Shown: positions 37,508-48,999 of the stretch, piece after piece
Position numbering within the stretch: position 1 is the stretch's first letter
Layout of the letters: each line of letters starts with the position of its first letter
Assembly: GCF_947623445.1 (NCBI RefSeq)
Contig: NC_135244.1
Span: 15,748,860-15,812,859, forward strand
From: Clavelina lepadiformis
Lineage: Eukaryota; Chordata; Ascidiacea; Aplousobranchia; Clavelinidae
Reading direction: 5' to 3'
DNA: 64,000 nucleotides
Position numbers and translations under genes: made by a program
Notes under the pieces: model-generated
Databases searched by the model: none
Seen by the model: the letters and a program-made list of their open reading frames with translations, nothing else
Told to the model about the DNA's origin: nothing

Positions 37508-39348
37508 CACTGGTCTACAAAAACAAAAAAAAATTTTGTTGCATGAACTTTGATGATTGATTTAGGCTAAGTTTTGGTTGCTGAATCCAATTCTGAGCTC
37601 AGAATTGCTCTATCACGTCAGGTTTTTTCGCTGCGCATTTTCCCCAATTTCATAAATTGATCAAATTTTGACTTTCGTTAGTGACGGTACGGTGAGCGTA
37701 TAACAGCAACAAATCAAATATTGTTATTGAAATCACCTATGATGAAACCTCGGCTGGAAGTTTTGTTGTAGCACAGAATGACAGAGTTTTCAGTAAACTT
37801 TAATCTAGTGGTTCTCAATCTTTTTTCAATCACGGACCTCTTTTCGAATTTCGAAAATATATGTGGACGCATTCATTTTTTTTTCGTATCTCATTACTTA
37901 GTTACCATCTTTATACATCGCGCTTGGTTTATACATCACGTTTGGTAGCTCATTACTGAGTTACCGTCTTTATCTGTATACATCTGCCCTGGAGACTTAA
38001 AAGGCCAATGCTTTTTGTGACAGCACCCTGCTCTTTAGTAAAACGTAAACATTGTCAACAATAAACATAACATTGTTTGTATAATGTAAAAGAAAAGAGT
38101 TCAAAACGAAGCCTGAAGTGCGTGTTACTTCACAATGGAAATAAATATGCATCGATTCCAGTAGGACATTCTGTGACACTCAAAGAGACGTATGAAAACA
38201 TTAAGGATGTGCTGGAAACACTGAAGTACAGTGATCATGGCTGGGCATTATGTGTAGACATAACAATAATGAACCTTCTGTTAGGACAGCAAGGTGGTTA
38301 CACCAAAAACCCTTGTTTTCTCTGCTACTGGGATAGCAGAGCCATAGATGAGCATTGGATAAAAGATAAGTAGCCAGAAAGGAGCAGTTTAACACCTGGA
38401 GAGAAAAATATCATTCATAACCCGTTAGTAGATACCAAGAAGATCATCCTGCTGCAACTTCCCACCAATCTTGGGGCAATGAAATGGTATGCTAAGGTTC
38501 TTGATCACAATGCTTTAGAGTTTAGGTTCTTGATCACAATGGAGATTGCTTTAAGTACATCTGCTAAGCCTTCCCAAGTCTCAGTGAAGAAAAGAAAGAA
38601 AAAGGCTGTAGTTTTTAGTGGCCCACAAATAAGGAAGCTGCTCAGAGATCCAAACTTTGCAGCATCAATAAACAGAGTTGAAGCAAGGGCTTGGAATTCT
38701 TTTTCTTTAGTTGTTAATAACTCCTTTGGCAACAGAAAGGCAGATAACTATCGAGACCTCTTAAAAGAAATGTTATTCAGCATGCAAGAGATGAAATGCA
38801 ATATGAGCATAAAGCTACATTTTCTGAAAAATCATTTAGATTACTTTCCCGAAAACCTTTGGGACGTCAGTGAAGAACAAGGTGAGCGCTTTAACCAAGA
38901 CATTAGAGTTATATGGAAGAGCGCTACCAAGGCCGATGGGACTGCCAGATGATGGCAGATTACTGCTGGAAATTGAAGAGAGAAAATTACACCACTACCC
39001 ATAAACGAAAGCCATTAAAACGAAAATTTTCGAGGTCTTAAAGATTGTGGCAGTTTTGTATCATTACATTGATTGTTCAACGGCTAGTTTCTAGTGATGT
39101 TTTTTAAATGATTTCGAGGCTTTGTGTTCGTGTTTTGCATGATTAAGCGTTCCAGCAGTTTTGATTAAAACAACCTCTACATTTCAAAGCGGTTTCTGAT
39201 TTGCGGTATTATTTATATTGATCATATATATTATTTCAAAAACGTGATGTGATAGAAAAAAAATAATGCCAGATTCGGATTCAGCGCCCCAAAATTAGGT
39301 AAAAAAGACCCCAACACAGTCTGCCGCAAAAATCGTGTTGACCAGTGT
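37508..39348 (+). mobile_element. CACTGG-terminated DNA transposon, copy 1 (decayed)
   Basis: Starts CACTGGTCTACA and ends TGTTGACCAGTG; TTA flanks both sides (37505-37507, 39349-39351). Subterminal 'GCTGAATCC' recurs in inverted orientation near both ends and in copy 2. The + strand encodes a degraded relative of the copy 2 protein: KCVLLHNGNKYASIPVGHS, a TAG at 38371-38373 where copy 2 has TGG, GPQIRKLL, SEEQGERFNQDI, then a frameshift near 38912 after which MEERYQGRWDCQMMADYC resumes. Its N-terminal part is missing. A hAT-like terminus (TAGTGGTTCTCAAT, near 37806) suggests a nested fragment. CACT termini with 3-bp duplications fit EnSpm/CACTA elements, but the superfamily is not proven. 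Confidence 0.8.
38077..39041 (+). pseudogene. Transposon protein relic in copy 1
   Basis: Reading frame equivalent to the 57345-58355 protein of copy 2. It has one internal stop (38371-38373) and one frameshift (about 38912); downstream of the shift the frame runs to TAA at about 39039-39041. The region 38430-38620 is poorly conserved, suggesting local rearrangement. Not functional. Confidence 0.8.
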
Positions 39349-42300
39349 TATTATTGTTTATTTGTTGTCATAAGTTGTTTATTTCATTCATTTGGCATTA
39401 AAACAACAAAATTTGCCTTCTATCTCTATTACATGTAAAAGAAATTTGTGTACAATGTGAGTCTTGTGTGTGCATTGCTATGCCAGGGGTGTCCAAATTA
39501 TTTCTCAGCACCTGTTTTTTACTGGCCCGAGGCCATCATGGTAACTTCATACCAAAGGTAAAGAAATTTGAAAGAAACATTGGAAGTATAAAAGTAACAA
39601 AATTTATATCAACACAACTTACATAAAACTGTTTTATTTAGAAGAACGCTGAAGCACTGCCATCCTTTACCCGTCCATTTTGGAATGAATAGAATATTAT
39701 ACTACAATATTGTAGAATACAATATTACATTGCAGTAGTTCTTATAGTTATTTGGTATACATAGCGCTATGCTGCATAGACTTTGCGTTTGTGGTAGCTT
39801 TTATCTGACCTATGCCTCATAATGTAGCCATATACCAGACGAAAAATTTTGCGAAATGAGCAGTATTAGGCTATTTATTGCTAAAAATGCACAGTGCAAT
39901 CTATAATTCTGGTCAAGGTTATCAAATAAAACACTTATAAACACAATTGCTTTTCCGTTAGAAAATCGGGGATTGGTTTTGAGTTTCGACACGTGAAAGA
40001 CCTGACTGGAAAGTAGGGCAGTTTTCGACGAGAAATTGTGCGTGACAACACAAATTTTGGCATGATGACATGCACCAAAGCCTTAATTCTTTCTTTATTT
40101 ATTTATTAAGCATTGGTGTTCTTCAAACAACCAGATTTTTTTTGTTTGATTCTTATAAATCTTTGTTAAGATAAAAAATTTGGCATGCACGCTGGAAAAT
40201 CTCCTGCCACACTTTGCACTCGGCCTATAAGGTCTATCGGTACCAGATTTAAAAGTTTGCCGTTTTTTTTGGGCGAAATAGCCCGCTCAACAAGCTCATA
40301 AAATAGGGTCGGGTAGCCAGTGTACGAAAAGACATGCCATGCTGCTGATTCAAACCTAAAACGATAAGTTATACATCTCATAAGTTGTACACAACGTGTT
40401 CACTTCAAATTGCTGTGCAGCAAGCACAGTCCTAAATTATATCAGAGTAGGAAAAGCCACGCTTTCAACTCTGATCATAGAAATCTAACAGCAATGCGCC
40501 AATGCAAACCCAGTGTTTCCCATTCTATTTCTTTATCCTGACGTGGGACTATGGTGGCTGCAGGTGGCACCAACTAAACACGTTTTTATATAATATCTAA
40601 GGGTAGAAAATGTAGCGTTTCAAAAAGTAAATCATGGTTCGCTTTCTTTTCAGTATTGTCTAACCTTTACATTCCCTTGTGCTAGTTATGAAGCAAACAC
40701 ACAATGAGAAATTTGTTGCAGAAAGTAATCAACTATTTTCTTAACTGGCATGATACGGTGTTGTATCATAATAATTAACCTCTTTCTTCGGACTGAGAAA
40801 AAGTCTTTGCACGGCTTATTAACTCCGCGATAATTTCTCATCGCTCGATTTCCAGTTATCGAGCTAACGGTTTTATCCTTCTAAGTAGGGTAGGTAGCAT
40901 ACAACTAAATAGCAATAGCTTTTGATACATTCTTTAGCAACAATTTGGTGAGAAACTTTTACCCAGAACTCACGGACCAGTACACTACCAAACATATCTT
41001 AGCAAGTAGAGTTATTTTTTAGTTCTGAGTTATAAGATACTCTACCGACTTATTATAAATGGTTTTCTCACTAACCTCAAATCTGACTCAGATACTTCCG
41101 AAAATCGAAAGTAGCCTATCTCAAAAAAATTTTTTTCGAAACTTTTAAGAGGTATAAAATGGGAAAAGTAGGCTATACATGTAACCAACTTTAACGGACT
41201 TTGTAAAACAAAAAAAAACGACTTTGATATAATTTTACGGACTTTCTCGCGATTTCGTAAATATTCAAGTGCATTGCTTTCTTATTATCGAACAGCGGAC
41301 ATTGATTATTTTAACGCAAGTGTTTACAAAACTCATTCCATCTTCAATATTGCTGTAAATTTCATCTTAATATACACTTTTTCTTGTTAGGCCTACATTT
41401 TTCCCGTTTATTCGGTCAATTGTAGCATACTGGTGACGCTGGGTCAGTTGTAACTTGTAACACCATATTTAAAGCTGCTATTTTATTACAAATCATTAAA
41501 ATCGATCATATGTGAATCTATAAATCAGTGTCAGCGTAACAGGTTTGAAAAAAAAACGTTTAAACTTCACTAACACGACGTTTATAGATCCAGTGCTTGC
41601 ATACCATGCACTGAATCCATCATTCACCTTGCCGATTGCTATTGAAATGCTTGCAGCATGATTCGTCGACAAATTCATCAAATTCTAAAAGCATGTGTGA
41701 TCAAGTTGACTGGAACAAATAAAGTTGATGGTTGAACCGTGGGTGAAGATAAAGATCATTAAGTGATATTTTAATAAAGTGTTCGGCAAGCTGTTACAAT
41801 CAATCTGTGGCCGTCCCTGCCAATTGGCTATGAGTCCCTTCGGAAGCTATTCCAACGAACAGTCTTCTATCATTAAAGCCCACTTGGACGACGGCTGATA
41901 AAACTTTATTGACCATCATCAGAACCTAGAGTGAGAGCGGAACTCACCTTCACTACCAACGAGATTGCATGTCTTTCTCAGCAGCACTTTCACAGGGATC
42001 GATCGACCAACATACTTAAGAAAATAAGACTGTATATTGAGCCGGTAACTTACGGAACAACTGATTAACTTGATAAACGCTGAACATGAAAATATAAAGC
42101 AACGCAATCAACGTTAAATTAACTCAGGAATGTCAAGAATCGGTAAAGCAAAGAAATTAAAAATATTGTCCAATGTTGTGACTTTGACATGATGCCGACC
42201 GCCATAAACCCAAGCATACGCATCCAACTTGTGACCAAAATTTCTAATCTTCTACAAACCAATTGCACAAATAAAGACTAATTTATAATAACTCTTATTT

Positions 42301-42959
42301 CCTATTTCCTCCTTGTTATACCGCCAAGAATCTGATTTTATTATTTGTTTGATGCAGGCAAAATTATTCCGTTTTTTTAGAAATTACTCACTTGGTTTAA
42401 AAACAAATTTTTGTTGATCTTTTCTTTTTAGCATACATTACAGTTGACATAATTATCTTAGCTTATACTGGTTGTAAAGCCGACGTATTGTCTAAATTTT
42501 CGACAGCCACGTAGTTAAACAAGGAACATTTAAACTGTTACACTTGACCCGTGTTACATTTGTCCCAGGTCTCCCCAAACGCCCAAGAGTATCCAAAGCA
42601 GTTATTTTTATTAGATTTACTGAAAACGTGAAGATTACAACAAAAACGTGCACAAAAACATAAACAAACCTGACAAAAATCGTTTACCTGTTTTGCAATA
42701 GGATTATAATGATACAGTTTTTTGCAAACTTTGTTGTAAAATTTTTTTAAACGCATTGCAATTTGGGTAAGATATTTTACATGCTTGTCTGAAAATGGAA
42801 GTCACGGTTAAAACGAAGAAAAGAAAATGATAAATGAAGCAACTTCATTTCATTAATAGAAATTTATAAAATAAATAATTTTTTCTGTCGCATAAATAAC
42901 AAAAGTACAATCATTATGTACAAATGCAGATATATACAAGTGTAGTGCCAGCAGTAAAT
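39349..42959. other. Intergenic; a few repeat fragments only
   Basis: 39484-39540 begins CAGGGGTGTCCAAAT, a hAT-type terminus with no partner found. 40755-40865 is a diverged copy of a stretch in the upstream blocks (see separate entry). 41936-42005 on the minus strand is exon-like (YVGRSIPVKVLLRKT between TTCTTAAG and GAAG/GTGAGT) but stands alone. No gene is supported. Confidence 0.5.
40755..40865. repeat. Dispersed copy of an upstream-block motif
   Basis: Shares 'gactgagaaaaagtctttgc' and 'tcatcgctcgatttccagttatc' with 1059-1135 and 21672-21740. It lies far from the O-FucT-like genes and ahead of the other gene family, so the motif is a dispersed repeat and not only part of the local duplication. 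Confidence 0.7.
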
Positions 42960-45303
42960 TTAAAATTCGCTTCGAGCTCTTTGCAGCATGTTCTCAGCTT
43001 TTGCAATGTCACTGATTCTCTCTGCTTCTGTGCTAAAATCAGCTTTTCGCATTGCAGCGATGGCTTGCGACAGAATTCTAGCTGCGTCTTGGGGTCTATT
43101 TTTCCTCAGGTAAGCGCCCCCTAAGTTGTTCAGGTGTGTACTGAAAATCTCGAATTTTTCTGCGTCACTACCAAGTGTTTCTCGCATCAGATTTACGGCT
43201 TCATTTATTGAAGCTTCAGAAGCATTATGATCGCCAACCAACCCCTGGAAAATCTCAATGTGATGCAAGCAGTTAGCCTCAACCAAACACAACTGTTTTT
43301 TATCCACACCATGGACAACCTTGAGGTGCCTTCTCATTTCCAACATTTGTGGAATGAACTGGCGCTTTATCAAAGCTCTAGAAGCCAAATTTTGATTTAC
43401 CAGGGCCATGACTATTAACTTGCAACCTAAAGCGCATGTTTGCATGCCGTTGACTACATTAGCAATATCAATTTCGTTTTTGAGAAGAGAAGCACCAAGT
43501 TGAAAAAACAAGAAAGCGGAAAAGTACTCTTTTTTTACCTGGAGTTGTTTCGCATATCTAATTAAATCGTCAGGTGGAATTTCTAATTCGTCGCGAATTT
43601 TGCTTTTCAACTCGCTGATTATCTGTTGGCATTTGTTGTCACGATCGGTGGTAATGAGCGTAGTGAAATATTTTATCAATACCCGAACGAAATAAACGCT
43701 GGCACCTAGCTTGTATTGCTTTTTCAGCAAGCCATAAGCTTCCTCATGTTTTCCCTCCTCCATATATTCGGTAGCTTTTGCTAAAATAAAACGTTCAACA
43801 GTGGTTAAAGCGGCTATATCAAAAGAATAAGAGTAACTAAAGAAAGTAATTAATAAATGCAGGCTGTCACGCCAATATACTTCGAATGAACAATAACCAA
43901 CGCAAACTTATTCACCTTCAAGGCCAAGTAAGCGCTCGACTGATGTGGATTGCTCCGAGGATGTCTCGCGTTGATCTATGCCAAGAGTTACAGTTTTTAT
44001 ACATTATAAAGCGGGGAAAGGTGAGCATGCTTTAAAACACCACGCAGTAGCCATGTTTACATCAGTTGCAGTTGAAAACATATTGTGTTAACATTGCTAA
44101 TTTGCTGGCAAAGCTTGTATATAGCCTATAATAAAAGCTGCTTTTCCGGTGTACGACGTTTTTTATTTAAATTTTCATTTGTAACAGCAACTTGCTCTTT
44201 CGAAACGAAACGTTATAACTATATTATCAGAGAAGTCGTTCATCAGAAGTGCAGCTTGTAGATTTGAGATTATGCTTAGTATTAAACATATAGCGTTGAT
44301 TTGTTTGGTATTATAATTTTTATACTGTATTATATTTGAATATTATTATCTTGTGGTTATTTTTATCATAAATTAGTTCTAATTTAATTTAGCTATAATT
44401 TTGTTAAATTAAAAAATTTACACTTAAAAAACAGCCTTTTCTGTTAACTTTATGCCTGGCTGCAAACTTGTGATAGGCTATTAACTATATAGTTTCAAAT
44501 AATTACAAAATTATCCGTCACTAAAGCACACGTCAATGTAAATGAAAATAAAATTGTAAAGTATAAAGAACTAAAAACAAAAGATAAAAAGCAACAAATA
44601 AAGCACGACTGGAAGTTGGTTCATTGAAATGTCGAGGTCAGTACGGGCAAAATTCAGTCTGTCGCATACAAAACTCCATGATAAATAAATATACTTTAAA
44701 TCAATAGCTCTAATAAATCTACTTAAAAAAGCAACACTGCTCCGTTCTCAAAAGCCTATTTGTTAAGCAGTGATGGGCTTTTTTATTATTAATGCTTCGT
44801 GATGTTATATAACGATGATGATGTTATTATTGTTATAGTGCATCAAAGAGCTTAAACAAACCTGATGTTGCTCCTGATTCTTGGTCGCTTTTATTGTCGT
44901 CATCATCATCAGTCTGAGCTGTAATTTATGAATAAATGTTAATGTTGCCTTAAGCAGCTGCCTACAGTAGTATAACAAGCAAATCTGTATTGATGCAGCA
45001 GTAAACTTCTCGTATCTTGATGTGAGATATGTCAATCATTTATCTAAATCTTACCCAAGCGTTGAAGGCCAGCAAGAAGCTGCAGTAAGCTGCAAACAAC
45101 ACGGTGTTAGAGCAAAATATAAAAATATTGTTTGAAATTCCCATTAAATATGTTGTTTATTAGCCTATATTTCAATAATTACTTAAGTAGTGTGTAATCA
45201 CACTGTTTCACTGCTAACTATAATTTTCCAACAACCATAGCGATTGCTTAAAAAATCATTTAGCCTAATTCACTTACCCGTCGTTGTCTGCACCGAAGCT
45301 CAT
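42960..45303 (-). CDS. TPR-like tandem family gene G1 (five exons)
   Basis: Exons in transcript order: 45303-45278, 45089-45055, 44918-44862, 43975-43916, 43780-42960 (26, 35, 57, 60 and 821 bp; phases 2,1,1,1), 332 residues plus stop. The start exon reads MSFGADND; exon 3 is acidic (AQTDDDDDNKSDQES); exon 4 ends SVERLLGLE; the large exon begins AKATEYMEEGKHEEAYGLLK, itself TPR-like. Near the C-terminus HLNNLGGAYLRKNRPQDAAR fits the tetratricopeptide helix pattern (N-L-G-x-x-Y ... A). No signal peptide or membrane segment, so probably cytosolic or nuclear. Function unknown; TPR folds usually bind other proteins. Exon calls are supported by the same architecture in G2-G5. Confidence 0.75.
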
Positions 45304-46963
45304 TGTCGAAAGCTGTGGTAAGCTATAAAGTAAGTTCAGCAAACACTACAAGCATAAAATCAAAAAGACAGAAATGTCTTTACAATTTGAAAGAGGTGCA
45401 ACTGCTTCAAGCGACTGGTTTCTATGAGTGTTCATTGTTCTTATGCTGGGGACGTGTTTGTTTGCTTTACTGTATTCTCTTCTCTTTATAAACGAGTTTC
45501 GGTTCCTCCGTCGACTCTGCTGTTTGGCCAAATCAACATAGTGTGATGGTGCAATACGAGACCAGAGAGCAATTGACCTTTTAAGAAAACACGTCTCACC
45601 TTACACGTTCTTTCATCTTGTGCTTTATACACGATTATACATAGAATTCCTGAAGAATGCGCAACAGCCTACAATCACGCGTAATTGCAAGAATATTTGC
45701 AATCACAATTTACTAATATAGCCAGTGTATTACCTTAAACATTACAATCAGCAAACCTAAGGTGTTTGAATTAATTATTTCTTGTTTAATCTGCTGTTTA
45801 TAGTCGAGCAATGTATAAAACCGATGCTACAAACTATATCACTATAGTTATACACATTTAGTTTCTCGTATTGAATTAAACGATGCGACATCTTTCGAAT
45901 GCTAACCCATGCATGCAGTCTTCAAGACAGTTGAAGTAAAATACCAGGTAATGTTGGTACATAACAAAACATGGAACAGCGATTGGGAAGTATGTGAAGT
46001 ATGTGATCCTATACCTGTTACGTGTGAAGCATGTTTGCTTTTTAGTAATCGACTCGATTACTAAACAGAGAATCATATGGGGTGCCGTTTGTAAAAATAA
46101 ATTTTTGAGAATACACGCTTTCCTTAGTCAACATTTGTCAAATCAGGATGATTTACATTAAATCGAAATGATTTAGTTATATCGGAATCATTTCTTTCTG
46201 ATTTAAACAAATCGCCCTGATTTAAATTAAATCCTTCAGATATAACTAAGTCGTCCTGATTTAAAAGAATAAAAAGGTCCTATTGCAGGGTGTAAAGGCA
46301 TTCTATTGCAAAAGCTAGAGATATGTGATTTTATTAAGATTTCATTAAATAAATAATAGACTAAGACATACCAAAGTGACATGCAAAATTTCAGGGAGCC
46401 CCATTTGGAATTTTTCGATTAATTGCATTTTTAGTAATTTCACTTTATAATAAAATAAACTAAGAAATTAGGCCTTTTTACAAGCAGATACGGTGCCCTG
46501 TTATAAAAACATTTTAGTAAAGTTTGCAAGAGTTTCTAAGCTTGAATATCTTATGCACTTTATTCTGCCTAAACTGGTTCATAAGGGAATTTGCACACTT
46601 GAAAAGTACACGCACTCAAGCAAAAGCATTTATTCAGACAAAACACTACAGTAACTGCATACATCTTGCTTCTTTATTTACAGCCATGAATTCATGCATT
46701 TACAGTTTGTTGGTAAAAGGAAATCCTTACTACAATATAAAGAAATTAAAGTACAAAAGTAAGTTGTTGTAATACGTTGTATGTGAATAAATGCATATAT
46801 ATTCAAATAAGTTTTTACTAATCTCTATATTTATAAGTCTTCGTCAAATCATTTAACAAAATTGAAATTATATTGAAGTGGAAGTATAAATTTTTACAGC
46901 TTTAAGAAGACGTATTGAAAACACATTAATGGTTATAAATGGTAAGAAAAGACCGAACAAGCC
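45304..46963. other. Intergenic G1-G2
   Basis: Contains the hairpin-forming repeat at 46138-46264. No gene supported. G1 and G2 point the same way, so this should include the G1 promoter. Confidence 0.5.
46138..46264. repeat. Large imperfect inverted repeat built from 'gattta' units
   Basis: The left arm begins aaatcaggatgattta and includes gatttagttatatc; the right arm includes gatataactaagtcgtcctg and ends gattt. Arms pair with few mismatches around a centre that is itself made of gattta-like units. No target duplication or gene was seen. Confidence 0.65.
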
Positions 46964-48999
46964 TCATATCATAGCTTGAGCTGACAGCAGAGCCCGTTCA
47001 GCTTTTGCTAAGCAGTCGGCTCTTTCCAGCTCAGTGTCATAATTGGCTTTCTTTATGGAAGCGACAGCTTCGTTGAGAACCCTTGCAGCGTCTCTAGGTC
47101 GGTTTATTTTCATGTAGGTGTTGCCTAAGTTGTTGAGAAACGCACCGTAAAGCTCGTGCTTCTCTGCCTTGCTTCCCAAGCCGTCACGCAGAACTTCCAC
47201 ACCCTTAAGTAAAACAGATTCCTGTGCTTTGAAATCACCAGCCTGTAACAGGCACTGCTCTGTGTGGTGATAACATATCGCCCTCACCAAGCACAGCAAA
47301 GCCTTAGGAATGCTTTTTATCCGACTGAGATGGTCATTCACTTTTTGCATATGCGAAATCACAAAACGTTTTATGGCGTTTTTTGATATGCCTTGAGTTC
47401 CCAAGAGATTTGTCACAGCAAGTTTTGTGCCCAACGAGCAACGTTGAGCGGTTTCTGTAATATCACCTGAAAGTGTCTCAGTCTCTAACAAATCTGACGC
47501 AATTTGATAAAATAGGATCGACTCCATGGAGCTTCCTTTCATCCGGAGATTATCGGCGTGCTTCACAAAGTCTTGGGATGAAAGATCGTTGTTGCTTGTC
47601 AAAGCAGAAATTAATTCGCTACGTATTTTATCTGCCTTCTCAAAACGGTCTGTATGTACAAGCGACACAAAGTATCTGGTCAAAACTGGGGCAAAATTAA
47701 TGCTGGGGCCCAGTTTATACTGTTTCTTCACTATTCCGTATGCTTCCTCGTATCTTCCTTTTGCCATGTAACACGAACTCTTTTCTAAGAAAACAAGCAA
47801 CGAAAACTGGTAAAAACAAAACCATGTGAAATTTTTATTAATCATATTTGCAATTTCCACACATACGCAAGCACTCCGCTAGGAAAGGCTTAACTAAATT
47901 ACAAACGTGCACATGCATCTTCTCTATAAGACAATCTGTGTTCGAGCGTCCAGTAATTAACTTAGCCTTATGTTTCTTAAATTTGGAAAAAACTTTATTG
48001 TAAACTTTGCTCAAAATATAAGCTCGTTTTAAACCAAGTTCGTTGAGGAAAAGGCGAACTAACTGTTTCTAGTCAAGAAAACAACGAAACGGGAGTTTAT
48101 GATATTATCATACAGTTTTATTCATGTCTTATTTAAAACCAGGACAACAAATAACTGCGGTTATGATTGTGCAAATAACAAACGAGAAAACTTTTATAAC
48201 CTTCTAAATTGAAGACAGAAAATTTATGAAACTGCGTCTAATGATCAGTAGTGGCTTTGCATTTTTTTTCAGTGGCTTACCGTCAAGGTCAAACATTTTT
48301 TCCAATTCACTGGTCGCTTCTGATGTAGAATTTGCTTTATTTTCTGCACAATAAAACTTCCTATAAATATGGAAACAAGTTAACACGTAATTGCATATGA
48401 AGGCTGATGAATGGGAAGAAAATTTAATGTAATAATCTCTCAATACTCGATCTTGATATGGGCGTGCAAGTTGTTATTTGCATTGTCTGGTTATAATACA
48501 AAATATAAATAATAATCTTGTTGAGCAGTAGAAGTGTAGATTATTGCCTGCTGTCGTTTACATCACTCATACTATAAGTTGTAGGCAACTACCGTCATCA
48601 GTTAATTCCGTTATCCTGGATGACCCTTCTCTGCCATCAGCAGCCTGTCGTCCAGCTTGTGCTGTTTTTAAAATTAACAATATTTACAGGACTCAATGCA
48701 GGGACGCTGACGCTACTTCACACAGCCATGATATACCTATACCGCTTGTCACAGTGAACGAAATTATTAATTTGTCTAATTAATTATGTATCAGTTACGT
48801 GCACAAATTTTACATCAGTAGTTACTCAGTGCGATACAGGCTTATTTATTATACTGACCAATATGATGCAGGGCCAACATAGCAAGCAAGCTGCAATTTC
48901 AAAACAAAAGCATTTAATGCTAGGTTTTATAAAGAGACATAAAACGGCTAAAGCGTTTAAACACAAAGAGTCTTACTTATCGTCCAGTTCGAAGTTCAT
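46964..48999 (-). CDS. TPR-like tandem family gene G2 (five exons)
   Basis: Exons: 48999-48977, 48890-48859, 48661-48593, 48343-48281, 47784-46964 (23, 32, 69, 63 and 821 bp; same phases as G1), 335 residues plus stop. The start exon reads MNFELDD; exon 2 LLAMLALHHI; exon 3 AGRQAADGREGSSRITELTD; exon 4 ends TSELEKMFDLD. The large exon starts EKSSCYMAKGRYEEAYGIVK and ends with a TPR-like FLNNLGNTYMKINRPRDAAR. The large exon has exactly the same length as in G1 and G3. Probably a soluble protein-binding protein of unknown role. Confidence 0.75.

Noticed and set aside
39484-39540. hAT-type terminus CAGGGGTGTCCAAAT
   Set aside because: Only one end is visible; without a partner or duplication it cannot be called an element.
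41936-42005. Isolated minus-strand exon-like segment YVGRSIPVKVLLRKT with acceptor and donor
   Set aside because: No neighbouring exons in matching phase and no clear similarity to the TPR-like family; one chance exon-like segment is expected in this much AT-rich DNA.
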